Assembly (NCBI GenBank): GCA_015068025.1
Contig: SVLH01000003.1
Coordinates: 27,018-91,017 of the forward strand
Reading direction: 5' to 3'
Source of the DNA: Oscillospiraceae bacterium
Lineage (GTDB): Bacteria > Bacillota > Clostridia > Oscillospirales > Oscillospiraceae
Length of the DNA: 64,000 nucleotides
How positions within the stretch are numbered: position 1 is the first letter of the stretch; every line of letters starts with the position of its first letter. This document shows positions 51,837 through 61,177 of this stretch, piece after piece. The translations under genes and the position numbers were made by a program. The notes under the pieces are model-generated. The model was not told where the DNA came from. It made no database searches and saw nothing but the letters and a program-made list of their open reading frames with translations.

Positions 51837-54032
51837 ATGGATCAAAACGAACATCCCCGCGCCCGCCTGTATCTTCTGGCGGTCTTTCTCATCGTGATAC
51901 TGCTTGCCTACCTGGGTGTCCTGTTTGACACGCAGGTGCTTCATCATGAAGAATATCTGGCGCGCTCCCTCCACTCCATCGCCAGCGAGGAGACGGTGGA
52001 GGCCTCCCGGGGGCTCATCACCGACCGTAACGGCCGCACGCTGGTTTCCAACGCCTCTGCCTACGACCTGACCTTCGACGCCGGCGCGCTGAAGGAGGGG
52101 CAGGATCAGAACGAGGCCATTTTGCGGCTCATCCGCCTGTGCGAGAGTCAGAATGTGATTTGGGAGGAAAACCTCCCCATTTCCGGCGCGATGCCCTATA
52201 CTTATACCCTCCACACCAGTTCCGACATCCAGAAGGGGCGGTTTCTGACCTACCTGCTCTCCATTAAAGAAACGAAAAAAGCCCTTGGAGAGTATCTGCT
52301 GGCCCATCCCGAGCTGGTGCCGACGGCAGAGGAGGAATCGCCTGCCGAACCGGCGGCCGACGGGGACGATGTGCCGGCCTTTACCCCGGAACAGCAGGCC
52401 GCAGAGGCGCTGAAGCGCTTCCCCGCCTCCGCCCTGACCGCCAAGCTGCTCAACGACGCGGGCATCACAGCCCATTACGTCATCACGCTCATGTCCGAAG
52501 CGATGGGGCTGCCGGAGAGCCTGTCCCTGACGGAGCAGCGGCAGGTGCTGGGCGTCCGGTATGAGCTGGCGCTGCGCAAACTGGACAATTACAGCAGCTA
52601 TGTGCTGGCGGAAAACGTGGACATTGCCTTCATTTCCATGATCAACGACGGCGCCTACGCCGGCGCCAAGATCACCACCTCCACCACCCGCCAGTATGAG
52701 ACCGCCTACGCCGCCCACATTCTCGGCACGGTCAGCCGCATCTACCGCGAGGATCTGGAACGCTTGCAGGGCAAGGGGTACGACGGAAACGACTGGATCG
52801 GCAGAAGCGGCGTGGAGGCCGCCTTTGAGGACTATCTCCGGGGCACGGACGGCCGCCGGGTGGTATCCGTCAACAGCGACGGCAAAATCACCGGCGAATA
52901 CTACGAAAAACAACCCAGACCCGGGCACACCGTGGAGCTGACCATCGACCTGCGCTTCCAGCAGGCGGTGGAGGACGCGCTGGCGGAGACCGTTTCCGCC
53001 ATGAACGCCGAGGATGGACTTGACGATCGTGGCGCAGGCGCCGCCGTCATCAAGGTCGGTACCGGTGAAGTGCTGGCCATTGCCTCCTATCCCACCTATG
53101 ATCTTGCCACTTACCGTCAGGAGTACGAGACGCTGGCCGCCGATCCCGCCAACCCCATGTTCAACCGCGCCACACAGGGCACCTACGCCCCCGGCTCCAC
53201 CCTGAAGCCCCTCACCGCCGTGGCGGCGCTGGAGGAAGGAAAAACCACCCTGACAGAACGGATCCGCGACACCGGCCGCTGGGTCTATCCCAACGACCCC
53301 ACCGAAAGCGGCGCCTGGTGCTGGAACCGCTACGGCCACGGGCTGGAAAACGTGACCTCCGCCATCACGGATTCCTGCAACTACTTTTTTGCCGAGATGG
53401 GCTACCGTCTGGGCATGACCAAGCTGACAGAATACCTCTCCGCCTTTGGTCTGGGTGAAAAAACAGGCATCGAGATCGGTGACCGCGCCGGTACCCTGCC
53501 CCAGAACCAGCAAGGCGAGGATCAGACCCCCTGGGCGGCCTTCGGTCAGGGCAACCAGCTCTACACCCCCCTCCAGCTGGCCAACTACATCGCAACGCTG
53601 GTCTCCGGCGGCGAGCATTGTGACGCTCATCTGCTGAAATCCGTAAAAACCTACGACAACACCGAGATCGTGGCCCTGGGCAACACCACCCCTACCAACA
53701 CCATTCAAATCAAGGATTCCACCCTCAACGCCGTGAAGCAGGGCATGCGGGATCTGACTACCATCGGCGACCTGAGCGTCTACTTCAAGGACTGTGTGGT
53801 TTCCGCCGGCGCCAAGACCGGCACCGCCCAGGTTGGCAGCGATCAGGTCAACAACGGCGTGTTCGTCTGCTTTGCCCCCTATGACAAGCCGGAGATTGCC
53901 GTTGCCATCGTCATTGAAAAGGGCGGAAAGGGCTCGGCGCTTGCCTCCACTGCCGTCAACATCCTCAACGCATACTTTTCCGCCGACGAGATCGGCCTTG
54001 TCATTACCGGCGAAAACCAGCTGATCCCATAA
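51837..54032 (+). CDS. mrdA: Penicillin-binding protein 2 (class B transpeptidase)
   Basis: 731 residues. N-terminal membrane helix (about 12-32), pedestal domain with RGLITDRNGRTLVSNASAYDL, and the transpeptidase domain with Ser454 in GSTLKP (SxxK), SCN (SxN) and KTGTAQ (KTG). It cross-links peptidoglycan during elongation with MreC/MreD. An inserted stretch around 160-190 is Ala/Glu/Pro-rich and unusual. The opposite strand carries a 1364-codon open frame, a composition artefact. Confidence 0.93.
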   Translation: MDQNEHPRARLYLLAVFLIVILLAYLGVLFDTQVLHHEEYLARSLHSIASEETVEASRGLITDRNGRTLVSNASAYDLTFDAGALKEGQDQNEAILRLIRLCESQNVIWEENLPISGAMPYTYTLHTSSDIQKGRFLTYLLSIKETKKALGEYLLAHPELVPTAEEESPAEPAADGDDVPAFTPEQQAAEALKRFPASALTAKLLNDAGITAHYVITLMSEAMGLPESLSLTEQRQVLGVRYELALRKLDNYSSYVLAENVDIAFISMINDGAYAGAKITTSTTRQYETAYAAHILGTVSRIYREDLERLQGKGYDGNDWIGRSGVEAAFEDYLRGTDGRRVVSVNSDGKITGEYYEKQPRPGHTVELTIDLRFQQAVEDALAETVSAMNAEDGLDDRGAGAAVIKVGTGEVLAIASYPTYDLATYRQEYETLAADPANPMFNRATQGTYAPGSTLKPLTAVAALEEGKTTLTERIRDTGRWVYPNDPTESGAWCWNRYGHGLENVTSAITDSCNYFFAEMGYRLGMTKLTEYLSAFGLGEKTGIEIGDRAGTLPQNQQGEDQTPWAAFGQGNQLYTPLQLANYIATLVSGGEHCDAHLLKSVKTYDNTEIVALGNTTPTNTIQIKDSTLNAVKQGMRDLTTIGDLSVYFKDCVVSAGAKTGTAQVGSDQVNNGVFVCFAPYDKPEIAVAIVIEKGGKGSALASTAVNILNAYFSADEIGLVITGENQLIP

Positions 54033-54053
54033 CTCATCAAAGGAGAGCGCCCC

Positions 54054-55922
54054 ATGAGCGAACCTTTTGTTTTCGATTCCCGCTGTGACCTTTGTAAAAC
54101 GCCCTTCGGCGCCGTGGCCTGCGGCACAGGCGTTACCTTTTCCTGCCGCCCTCTGCTTTCCGAGCAGTTCGACCACTGTGCGCTGGTGCTGCACGGCGAC
54201 TTTTCCGGTGAGATGCAGGAAATCGAGCTGGCGCCCATTCAGGCGGACGGCGATCGCTTCCGCTTCACCTGCACAATGACCGCCCCCGCGGAGCCGGAGC
54301 TGATCTGGTATCATTTCCGCTTCTGGCGCAACGACGGAAGCGGCTGCGTGCTGGACAAAACCGGCTACCGCAGCGACGGCAAGCTCGACCCATGGCAGTT
54401 GACGGTTTATCAGGAAAGCCATACGCCCCAATGGTTTGGCGAAGGCATGGTTTACCAGATTTTTCCAGACAGGTTTTTCCGCACAGCCCTCCCCGACCCC
54501 ACCGGTATGGTAGGCGACCGCACCGTTCACGAAAACTGGGAGGATGCGCCGATCTGGCGCCCCGATGCCCGGGGCATCGTCCGCAACAACGACTTTTTCG
54601 GCGGAAATTTGGCCGGCGTGACGAAAAAGCTGGACGATCTGGCGGCGCTGGGCGTCACCACCCTCTATTTCTGTCCCATTTTTGAATCTGCCTCCAACCA
54701 CCGCTACAACACGGCGGATTACGAGCGCATCGACCCCATGCTGGGCAGCGAGGAGGATCTCCGCACCCTCTGTGAGCAGGCACGGCAGCGGGGCATCCGG
54801 GTAATTCTGGACGGCGTGTTCAACCACATCGGCTCCCAGAGCAAATATTTCAACGAAGACGGCTTTTATCCCACTCTGGGCGCCGCCCAAAGCCAGGAAA
54901 GCCCCTATTTCGACTGGTTCTCCTTCCATCCGTGGCCGGATGACTATGACGCGTGGTGGGGCATCAAGACATTGCCCGCCGTGCGGGAAGATCACCCCGC
55001 CTACGTGGACTACATTATCGAGAACGAAATCTCCATCGTGCGGCGCTGGCTCCGCTGCGGCGCTTCTGGCTGGCGGCTGGACGTGGCGGACGAACTTCCG
55101 GATTGGTTCATCCGCAAGATCCGCACCGCCATGGAGGAGACCGACCCCGACGCGCTGCTCATCGGCGAGGTTTGGGAGGACGCATCCACCAAAATCGCCT
55201 ATTCCCAGCGGCGGCAGTATCTGCTGGGCAGCGAAGTGCATGGCGTGATGAACTACCCCTTCCGCTCCGCCCTGCTGGACTTTCTCAAGGGCGACGGCGC
55301 AGAGAATTTCTGCGAGGCCATGGAGACTCTGCGGGAAAACTATCCGCCCGCAGCCTTCCACGCTGCCATGAACTTCCTGGGCACCCATGACACCGCCCGC
55401 ATCCTGACGGTGCTGGGCGCGGACACGGTTCCCGGCGACAAGGCGCAGCGCGCGGACTTCCGCCTCTCTCCCACAGAGCGGGAGCGCGGCAGTGCCCTTT
55501 TGAAGCTGGCGGCACTGGTGCTGTTCACCTTTCCCGGCGCGCCCACGGTCTATTACGGCGACGAGGCCGGCATGGAGGGTTGGGAAGACCCCTTCAACCG
55601 GGGTACCTACCCCTGGGGCCGGGAGGATCGGAGCCTGAAAGCCGCCTTTACCCTCCTTGCGGCGCTGCGCCGCAGCCGCCCCTCCCTGCACACCGGCTCC
55701 ATCCGCTATCTTCATGCGCGGGGCAGCCTGCTGGTCTTTGAGCGGCAGCTGGACGACGCGCGCTCCGTCACCGTAGTGAACCGAAGCGCCGAGCCCCAGA
55801 CCATCTCCATCCCCTGGAACGCCTCTGCTGCAACGGATCTGCTCACTGGCCAAATCTTCTGCGCCGGTGACGGTCAGCTGCATCTGACACTCCCCCCCTA
55901 CGGCGGACTGCTGCTGGAATAA
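54054..55922 (+). CDS. GH13-family alpha-glucosidase / neopullulanase-like enzyme
   Basis: 622 residues without signal peptide. N-terminal beta domain (about 1-125), a GH13 barrel with DGVFNHIG (region I), GWRLDVADEL (nucleophile Asp), IGEVWEDA (acid/base Glu) and LGTHDTARI (third Asp), and a C-terminal beta domain. It cleaves intracellular malto-oligosaccharide or related alpha-glucans; exact specificity is open. Start ATG at 54054 has AAAGGAG upstream. A strong terminator follows the stop, so it ends the mre transcript or is a separate unit with readthrough. Confidence 0.92.
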   Translation: MSEPFVFDSRCDLCKTPFGAVACGTGVTFSCRPLLSEQFDHCALVLHGDFSGEMQEIELAPIQADGDRFRFTCTMTAPAEPELIWYHFRFWRNDGSGCVLDKTGYRSDGKLDPWQLTVYQESHTPQWFGEGMVYQIFPDRFFRTALPDPTGMVGDRTVHENWEDAPIWRPDARGIVRNNDFFGGNLAGVTKKLDDLAALGVTTLYFCPIFESASNHRYNTADYERIDPMLGSEEDLRTLCEQARQRGIRVILDGVFNHIGSQSKYFNEDGFYPTLGAAQSQESPYFDWFSFHPWPDDYDAWWGIKTLPAVREDHPAYVDYIIENEISIVRRWLRCGASGWRLDVADELPDWFIRKIRTAMEETDPDALLIGEVWEDASTKIAYSQRRQYLLGSEVHGVMNYPFRSALLDFLKGDGAENFCEAMETLRENYPPAAFHAAMNFLGTHDTARILTVLGADTVPGDKAQRADFRLSPTERERGSALLKLAALVLFTFPGAPTVYYGDEAGMEGWEDPFNRGTYPWGREDRSLKAAFTLLAALRRSRPSLHTGSIRYLHARGSLLVFERQLDDARSVTVVNRSAEPQTISIPWNASAATDLLTGQIFCAGDGQLHLTLPPYGGLLLE

Positions 55923-55933
55923 GTTCGTTCTTC

Positions 55934-55968
55934 ACCCCCTGCGCCAAAGGCGCAGGGGGTGTTTTTTG
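55934..55968 (+). terminator. Terminator after the GH13 gene
   Basis: Stem CACCCCCTGCGCC with an AAA loop followed by TTTTTT. Confidence 0.92.
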
Positions 55969-55994
55969 TCCCCAAATCCCCAATCGGCTCTGAT

Positions 55995-56010
55995 TGTTTC
56001 ACGTGAAACA
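55995..56010. other. parS site 1
   Basis: TGTTTCACGTGAAACA, the exact Bacillus-type parS consensus palindrome, about 190 bp upstream of the parA start. ParB (56969) should nucleate here. Confidence 0.95.
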
Positions 56011-56126
56011 TCTGCCTTTTACTCCGGTTTTCGCCGGCGCCTGCCCACCTTTGCGCAAAAAGCCGCTCTCCGCCCCTCAACGGCACTTTTTTCTTTGTGT
56101 TTTTTCGCTTTTTCCCGCTTGCCCTC

Positions 56127-56155
56127 TTGCAAGGCTTTTCCTGCCTTGTTATAAT
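56127..56155 (+). promoter_or_regulatory. Promoter of parA-parB
   Basis: TTGCAA (56127-56132), 17 bp, perfect TATAAT (56150-56155). Start of transcription near 56162 rules out the upstream ATG codons of the ORF-track frame. Confidence 0.8.
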
Positions 56156-56198
56156 ACCAATGTATGTTTATATGGATTCTGGGAAGGTAGGTGCCTTT

Positions 56199-56951
56199 GT
56201 GGCGAAAACTGTTGCGATCGTAAATCAAAAAGGCGGTGTAGGCAAAACCACCACCTGTGTGAGCCTTACCGCCGCGCTGACCGAGGCCGGAAAACGGGTT
56301 CTGCTGTGCGATTTTGACCCCCAGGCCAACGCCACCTCCGGCATGGGCGTGGATAAAACCGTGTCCCGCGGCATCTACGAGGTGGTCATCGGCGGCATTC
56401 CCACAGCGGACGCCATCGTCCACACCCGTTTCGGCGACATTCTCCCTTCCAACAAGGCGCTGGCAGGCGCCGGCATTGAGCTGATCACGCTGGATCGGCG
56501 GGAATTCCGCCTGCGGGATGCGCTTTCTGCCGTGGCAGACCGGTACGACTTCATCCTGATCGACTGCCCGCCCTCTCTGGAATTGCTGACCCTTAACGCT
56601 CTCTGCGCCGCAGACACGGTTCTGGTGCCGGTGCAGGGCGAATATTACGCGTTGGAAGGCCTTTCCGACCTGATGAACACCGTCCGCCGCATCCGCCGCG
56701 GCCTCAACCCCGCGCTGGATCTGGAAGGCGTGCTGCTGACCATGTTCGACGGCCGCACCAATCTGGCGCTGCAGGTGGCGGAGGAAGTGAAGCACTACTT
56801 CCCCGGCAAGGTCTACGCCACCGTGATCCCCCGCAATGTCCGTCTTTCCGAGGCGCCCAGCCACGGAAAGCCCATCACTTCCTACGACCGCACCTCCCGC
56901 GGCGCCGAAGCCTACACAGCACTGGCCGCGGAGTTTCTGAAAAAGCAGTAA
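56199..56951 (+). CDS. Chromosome-partition ATPase ParA/Soj
   Basis: 250 residues with a GTG start at 56199 (AAGGTAGG upstream), giving MAKTVAIVNQKGGVGKTTT as in other Soj proteins; the track start is in the promoter. Deviant Walker A KGGVGKTT, Walker A-prime DFDPQANATSG and Walker B ILIDCPPSL are intact. It moves ParB-parS complexes and regulates DnaA. parB follows after 17 bp. Confidence 0.96.
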   Translation: MAKTVAIVNQKGGVGKTTTCVSLTAALTEAGKRVLLCDFDPQANATSGMGVDKTVSRGIYEVVIGGIPTADAIVHTRFGDILPSNKALAGAGIELITLDRREFRLRDALSAVADRYDFILIDCPPSLELLTLNALCAADTVLVPVQGEYYALEGLSDLMNTVRRIRRGLNPALDLEGVLLTMFDGRTNLALQVAEEVKHYFPGKVYATVIPRNVRLSEAPSHGKPITSYDRTSRGAEAYTALAAEFLKKQ

Positions 56952-56968
56952 CGAAAGGAGCGTCTTCT

Positions 56969-57898
56969 ATGGCATCCAAGAAACCCGCCGGTCTGGGGCG
57001 GGGGCTCAACACCCTGGGACTGGGGGTCGACGCCCTGGGATTGGGGATTGACGCCCTGCTGGGCGATGATGTGCAGAATACCGCCGCAGGCAGTCTTTCT
57101 CTCCCCATTTCGCAGGTGGAAAGCTGCTCCTCCCAGCCCCGCAAGCACTTTGACGAGGCCGCGCTGGCTGAACTGGCCGATTCCATCCGCGAACACGGTA
57201 TTATCCAGCCCCTGACAGTGCGCAAGCTCTCCTCCGGCTATTACCAGATCATCGCCGGCGAGCGCCGCTGGCGTGCCGCCCGGATTGCAGGCCTTTCCGA
57301 AGTGCCCGCCATCGTCATCGAGGCGGATGACCGCAAAGCCGCCGAGCTGGCTATGATCGAAAACCTCCAACGCGAGGATCTCAACCCCATGGAGGAGGCC
57401 GCCGGCTATCAGTCCCTCATCGAAACCTACCACATGACCCAGGAGGAGGCCGCCGCACGGGTCGGAAAATCCCGCAGTTCGGTGACAAACTCCTTGCGGC
57501 TGCTGCATTTGACGCCCGCCGTCCGCACCATGGTGGAGGAGAACAAGCTGTCCGCCGGACACGCCCGGGCGCTGCTGACCCTCTCCCCCGCCCTGCAAAC
57601 GCAGGCCGCGGAAGCCATTGTGAAGAGCGGACTTTCCGTCCGGCAAGCCGAACAGATGGCCAAACGGCTGTCCGCGGAGAAAAAAGCGCCGAAAAAGCCC
57701 GTTACCGGCGCGGTGGACTATACCGCCGAGGCCCAGAAGGAACTCTCCGGCAAGCTGGGACGCGGCGTGAAGATCGTCACCGGCCGCAAAAAAGGCCGCA
57801 TTGAACTGGAATACTACGGTCTGGACGACCTGAACGACCTGCTGGAAGCTTTGAGCCTCCTGAAGATCAGCGGCCAGAAGAAAGGACCCAAGGCATGA
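56969..57898 (+). CDS. Chromosome-partition protein ParB/Spo0J
   Basis: 309 residues. After the ParA-stimulating N-terminus (KKPAGLGRGLNTL), an unusual repeat GLGVDALGLGIDALLGDD follows. The CTP-binding motifs GERRWRAA and ENLQREDLNPMEEA are present, the parS-reading HTH is MTQEEAAARVGKSRSSVTNSLRL, and a C-terminal dimerisation domain closes the protein. It binds the two parS sites at 55995 and 58467. AAAGGAG precedes the ATG. Confidence 0.97.
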   Translation: MASKKPAGLGRGLNTLGLGVDALGLGIDALLGDDVQNTAAGSLSLPISQVESCSSQPRKHFDEAALAELADSIREHGIIQPLTVRKLSSGYYQIIAGERRWRAARIAGLSEVPAIVIEADDRKAAELAMIENLQREDLNPMEEAAGYQSLIETYHMTQEEAAARVGKSRSSVTNSLRLLHLTPAVRTMVEENKLSAGHARALLTLSPALQTQAAEAIVKSGLSVRQAEQMAKRLSAEKKAPKKPVTGAVDYTAEAQKELSGKLGRGVKIVTGRKKGRIELEYYGLDDLNDLLEALSLLKISGQKKGPKA

Positions 57899-58461
57899 GT
57901 CTGGAAACCAAACCGATCGAAGCCGAGGCTCCCGCGCAGGAGTCTCCCGCCCCCGCCAAAAAGGGCGGCCAAGTGCTGGGCTACATCATGATCCTGTTTA
58001 TTGCCGCGTTTTTGCTGATGGCACTGTCCTTCCTGATGCACCAGCGCAGCAACACAGAAGCCATGGGGGAGCTGCAAACCTCTTTTACCTCCACCATTGA
58101 CGACTTGCAAGCCATGCAGGAGCGCATTTTATCCCTGGAAAAAGAGCTGTCCGACGCAAAAGAGACCTTAAGCGACGCCCAGTCCCGCCTGGCGGACGCA
58201 GAAACCGCTTTGCAGAGCACACAGAGTACGCTGGAAGCCGAACAGCTCCGCCAGGAAGCCATGACCCAGCTGTATTGTCTGCAGCAAAAATACGCGGACA
58301 AGCAGTACGAAGCCTGTCAGGCGCTGATCCAATCCATGGAGGAAAGCGGGCTTGTCGACGCACTGCCCTCCACCCCGCTGGATACGGAACACGGCGTCGT
58401 CACCGCCCCCTTTGTCCGCTTTAATCAGTTCAAGGCCGCCGTGCAGAAAGCCGTGGGCTGA
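57895..58461 (+). CDS. Membrane-anchored coiled-coil protein downstream of parB
   Basis: 188 residues, overlapping the parB stop in an ATGA junction, so co-translated. A Pro/Ala-rich N-terminus, one membrane helix (about 29-49), then a long coiled coil (about 58-125) with heptads such as LEKELSDAKETLSDAQSRLADAE. No family was recognised. Position suggests it may tether the partition complex or wall machinery to the membrane; this is inference only. Confidence 0.75.
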   Translation: MSLETKPIEAEAPAQESPAPAKKGGQVLGYIMILFIAAFLLMALSFLMHQRSNTEAMGELQTSFTSTIDDLQAMQERILSLEKELSDAKETLSDAQSRLADAETALQSTQSTLEAEQLRQEAMTQLYCLQQKYADKQYEACQALIQSMEESGLVDALPSTPLDTEHGVVTAPFVRFNQFKAAVQKAVG

Positions 58462-58466
58462 CCTAC

Positions 58467-58482
58467 CGTTTCACGTGAAACA
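58467..58482. other. parS site 2
   Basis: CGTTTCACGTGAAACA matches the parS consensus except the first base, 15 of 16. It lies between the coiled-coil gene and serS. Confidence 0.9.
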
Positions 58483-58519
58483 AAAACACCAAACCATTGA
58501 TATATAAGGAGTCTTTGCC

Positions 58520-59824
58520 ATGCTTGACATTAAATTCATCCGGGAGAATCCCGATCTTGTCAAGGAAAACATCAAGAAAAAATTCCAGGATCACAAGCTG
58601 CCCATGGTGGACGAGGTCATTGACCTGGACGCCCAGCGCCGTGCCGCCATCGTGGAAGCCGACGGCCTGCGCGCCAACCGCAACACCCTCTCCAAACAGA
58701 TCGGCATGCTGATGGGTCAGGCCAAAAAGGATCCCGCAAAGCTTCACGAAGCCGAGGCCGTCAAGGCGCAGGTCAAGGAGCAGGCCGACCGTCTGGCAGA
58801 GCTGGAAGTGCTGGAGGGCCAGCTGGATGAACAGATTCGCAAGATTATGCTCGCCATCCCCAATATCATTGATCCCTCCGTGCCCATCGGTGAGAGCGAC
58901 GAGTTCAATGTGGAGGTGGAACGCTTCGGCGAGCCTGTCACCCCTGACTACGAGATCCCCTACCACACCGCCATCATGGAGCACTTCAACGGCGTGGACA
59001 TGGACAGCGCCGGCCGCGTTTCCGGCAACGGCTTCTATTACCTGATGGGTGACATCGCCCGCCTGCACTCCGCCGTGCTGGCTTACGCCCGTGACTTTAT
59101 GATTAACAAGGGATTCACCTACTGCATCCCCCCCTTTATGATCCACGGCAACGTGGTGGAGGGCGTCATGAGCCAGACCGAGATGGACGCCATGATGTAC
59201 AAGATCGAGGGCGAGGACCTGTACCTGATCGGCACCTCCGAGCACTCCATGATCGGCAAGTTCATTGACCAGATCATTCCCGAGGCCCAGCTGCCCCAGA
59301 CCCTGACCTCCTACTCCCCCTGCTTCCGCAAGGAAAAGGGCGCCCACGGCATCGAGGAGCGCGGCGTCTACCGCATCCACCAGTTCGAGAAGCAGGAGAT
59401 GGTGGTCGTCTGCAAGCCTGAAGACTCCATGGCCTGGTACGAGAAGATGTGGCGCTTCTCCGTGGAGCTGTTCCGCTCTCTGGAGATCCCCGTCCGCCAG
59501 CTGGAGTGCTGCTCCGGCGACCTGGCCGACCTGAAGGTCAAGTCCTGCGACATCGAGGCATGGTCTCCCCGTCAGCAGAAGTACTTTGAGGTCTGCTCCT
59601 GCTCCAATCTGGGCGAGGCACAGGCTCGCCGCCTGAAGATGCGCGTCAAGGGCGAGGACGGCAAGATGTATCTGCCCCACACCCTGAACAACACCGTGGT
59701 GGCCCCTCCCCGTATGCTGATCGCCTTCCTGGAGAACCATCTGCAGGCCGACGGCTCCGTCACCATCCCCGCCGCCCTGCGCCCCTACATGGGTGGCCAG
59801 GAGATCCTCGTTCCCAAGAAATAA
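58520..59824 (+). CDS. serS: Seryl-tRNA synthetase
   Basis: 434 residues. N-terminal coiled-coil tRNA arm (about 30-105), then class II motifs: motif 2 FRKEKGAHGIEERGVYRIHQFEKQEM, and motif 3 near the C-terminus (NNTVVAPPRMLIAFLENH). The enzyme charges tRNA-Ser and tRNA-Sec. AAGGAG precedes the ATG; the codon bias is high. No T-box is visible upstream, only parS site 2. Confidence 0.98.
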   Translation: MLDIKFIRENPDLVKENIKKKFQDHKLPMVDEVIDLDAQRRAAIVEADGLRANRNTLSKQIGMLMGQAKKDPAKLHEAEAVKAQVKEQADRLAELEVLEGQLDEQIRKIMLAIPNIIDPSVPIGESDEFNVEVERFGEPVTPDYEIPYHTAIMEHFNGVDMDSAGRVSGNGFYYLMGDIARLHSAVLAYARDFMINKGFTYCIPPFMIHGNVVEGVMSQTEMDAMMYKIEGEDLYLIGTSEHSMIGKFIDQIIPEAQLPQTLTSYSPCFRKEKGAHGIEERGVYRIHQFEKQEMVVVCKPEDSMAWYEKMWRFSVELFRSLEIPVRQLECCSGDLADLKVKSCDIEAWSPRQQKYFEVCSCSNLGEAQARRLKMRVKGEDGKMYLPHTLNNTVVAPPRMLIAFLENHLQADGSVTIPAALRPYMGGQEILVPKK

Positions 59825-59912
59825 GCCCCAAAAAGCAAAACAAACTGTAATATCCCGATTAAATATTACAGATAGTTTATAAAAATAGAGAGAATTGAGA
59901 GGAGTTTCCATC

Positions 59913-60371
59913 ATGAAGAAGTTTTTTGAAGAGTTCAAGGCATTTGCTATGCGCGGCAACGTGATCGACATGGCAGTCGGTGTTGTCATCGGCGGCGCTT
60001 TCGGTAAGATCACCACCTCCATCGTCAACGACATCATCATGCCCTTCATTGGCGTGCTGACCGGCGGCGTCAATTTCGGTGACTGGAAATGGGTCCTGAA
60101 GGAAGCCGTGGCCAACGCCGAGGGCGTCATCGACCCCGCCACCGAAGTAGCCATCACCTACGGCAACACCATCGCCATCATTATCGACTTTATCATCATC
60201 GCCTTCGCCGTGTTCTGCATGGTCAAGGGCATCAATAGCATGCGCACCAAGGCCGAGGCTCTGAAGAAGAAGGAAGAGGAGGCTGCCGCCGAGGAAGCTC
60301 CCGCCGCACCTCCCGCCCCCACCGCCGAGGAGCTGCTCACCGAGATCCGCGACCTGCTGAAGAACAAGTAA
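59913..60371 (+). CDS. mscL: Large-conductance mechanosensitive channel MscL
   Basis: 152 residues from the ATG at 59913 (GAGAGGAG upstream). [33 protein letters not shown] is the diagnostic first helix; the second helix is [20 protein letters not shown]. The C-terminal tail is longer and more Ala/Glu/Pro-rich than usual. It releases solutes on osmotic downshock. Upstream, arms CTGTAATAT and ATATTACAG (59847-59873) can pair, without a T run. rsmG overlaps its stop by one base. Confidence 0.96.
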   Translation: MKKFFEEFKAFAMRGNVIDMAVGVVIGGAFGKITTSIVNDIIMPFIGVLTGGVNFGDWKWVLKEAVANAEGVIDPATEVAITYGNTIAIIIDFIIIAFAVFCMVKGINSMRTKAEALKKKEEEAAAEEAPAAPPAPTAEELLTEIRDLLKNK

Positions 60372-61066
60372 TGGAACGCCTGCTGGAATCCGGTCTTGCG
60401 GCTCTGGATCTCCCTTGTGACGGCATCCCCGCCCTGCTGCGGTATGCCGACGCACTGGTGGAGAAAAACAAGGTCATGAACCTCACCGCCATTACCGACC
60501 CCGCTGGCATTGCCACGCTGCACTTTCTGGACAGCGCCGCCTTGCTGCGTCTGGCGGACTTTCGCGGAAAAACCGTGGCAGATGTCGGGACCGGCGCCGG
60601 ATTTCCCGGCATGCCTCTGCGCATCCTCGAACCTTCCATCCGCCTGACGCTGCTGGACAGCCTGAATAAGCGCATCGACTTTCTGAAAGAAGTCTGCGCC
60701 GACCTTGGGCTGACGGATGTGGACTGCGTCCACGCCAGAGCAGAGGAGTTTGCCGCCGACCACCGGGAGCATTTTGACATCGTCACCTCCCGGGCGGTGG
60801 CCGGACTGCCGCTGCTCTCCGAGCTTTGTCTGCCGCTGGTGAAGGTAGGCGGGTATTTTCTCGCCATGAAAGCCGTGGACTCCGATGAGGAGCTGCGCGC
60901 CGCCGACCACGCCATCCGCACGCTGGGCGGCAGGCTGGAAAAGACGGCGGATTACACCATTCCCGGCACAGACGTGAGCCATCGTCTGCTGTTTATCAAA
61001 AAAGTGCGGGAAACGCCTGTTAAATATCCCCGCGCTTTTGCGAAGATTAAGAAAAATCCCCTGTGA
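60371..61066 (+). CDS. rsmG: 16S rRNA (guanine-527-N7)-methyltransferase RsmG
   Basis: 231 residues. SAM-binding motif VADVGTGAGFPGMPLRIL and the RsmG patterns VEKNKVMNLTAI and SRAVAGLPLLSELCLPLVKVGG. It methylates G527 of 16S rRNA. It shares the TAATG junction with mscL. In Bacillus rsmG lies beside noc, soj and spo0J near oriC; here mscL and serS separate it from parAB. Confidence 0.96.
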   Translation: MERLLESGLAALDLPCDGIPALLRYADALVEKNKVMNLTAITDPAGIATLHFLDSAALLRLADFRGKTVADVGTGAGFPGMPLRILEPSIRLTLLDSLNKRIDFLKEVCADLGLTDVDCVHARAEEFAADHREHFDIVTSRAVAGLPLLSELCLPLVKVGGYFLAMKAVDSDEELRAADHAIRTLGGRLEKTADYTIPGTDVSHRLLFIKKVRETPVKYPRAFAKIKKNPL

Positions 61067-61114
61067 TCTTTCAGGTTTTTTCTAATATTTTTGCCTGAAT
61101 TCCAAAATTTGAGA

Positions 61115-61143
61115 TTTACAGGCCGCATTCCCTGTGTTATGAT
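61115..61143 (+). promoter_or_regulatory. Promoter of minD-mgsA
   Basis: TTTACA (61115-61120), 17 bp, TATGAT (61138-61143), 35 bp upstream of the minD-like start. Confidence 0.65.
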
Positions 61144-61177
61144 GTCCAGTACAAATGTTTAAGAAAGGAGCCATCAC

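Noticed and set aside
51789-55883. 1364-codon open frame on the minus strand opposite mreD, PBP2 and GH13
   Set aside because: The plus strand holds three well-recognised genes with motifs and ribosome sites. The antisense frame is low-complexity Gly/Val/His/Leu-rich sequence of the kind made by a GC-rich third codon position.
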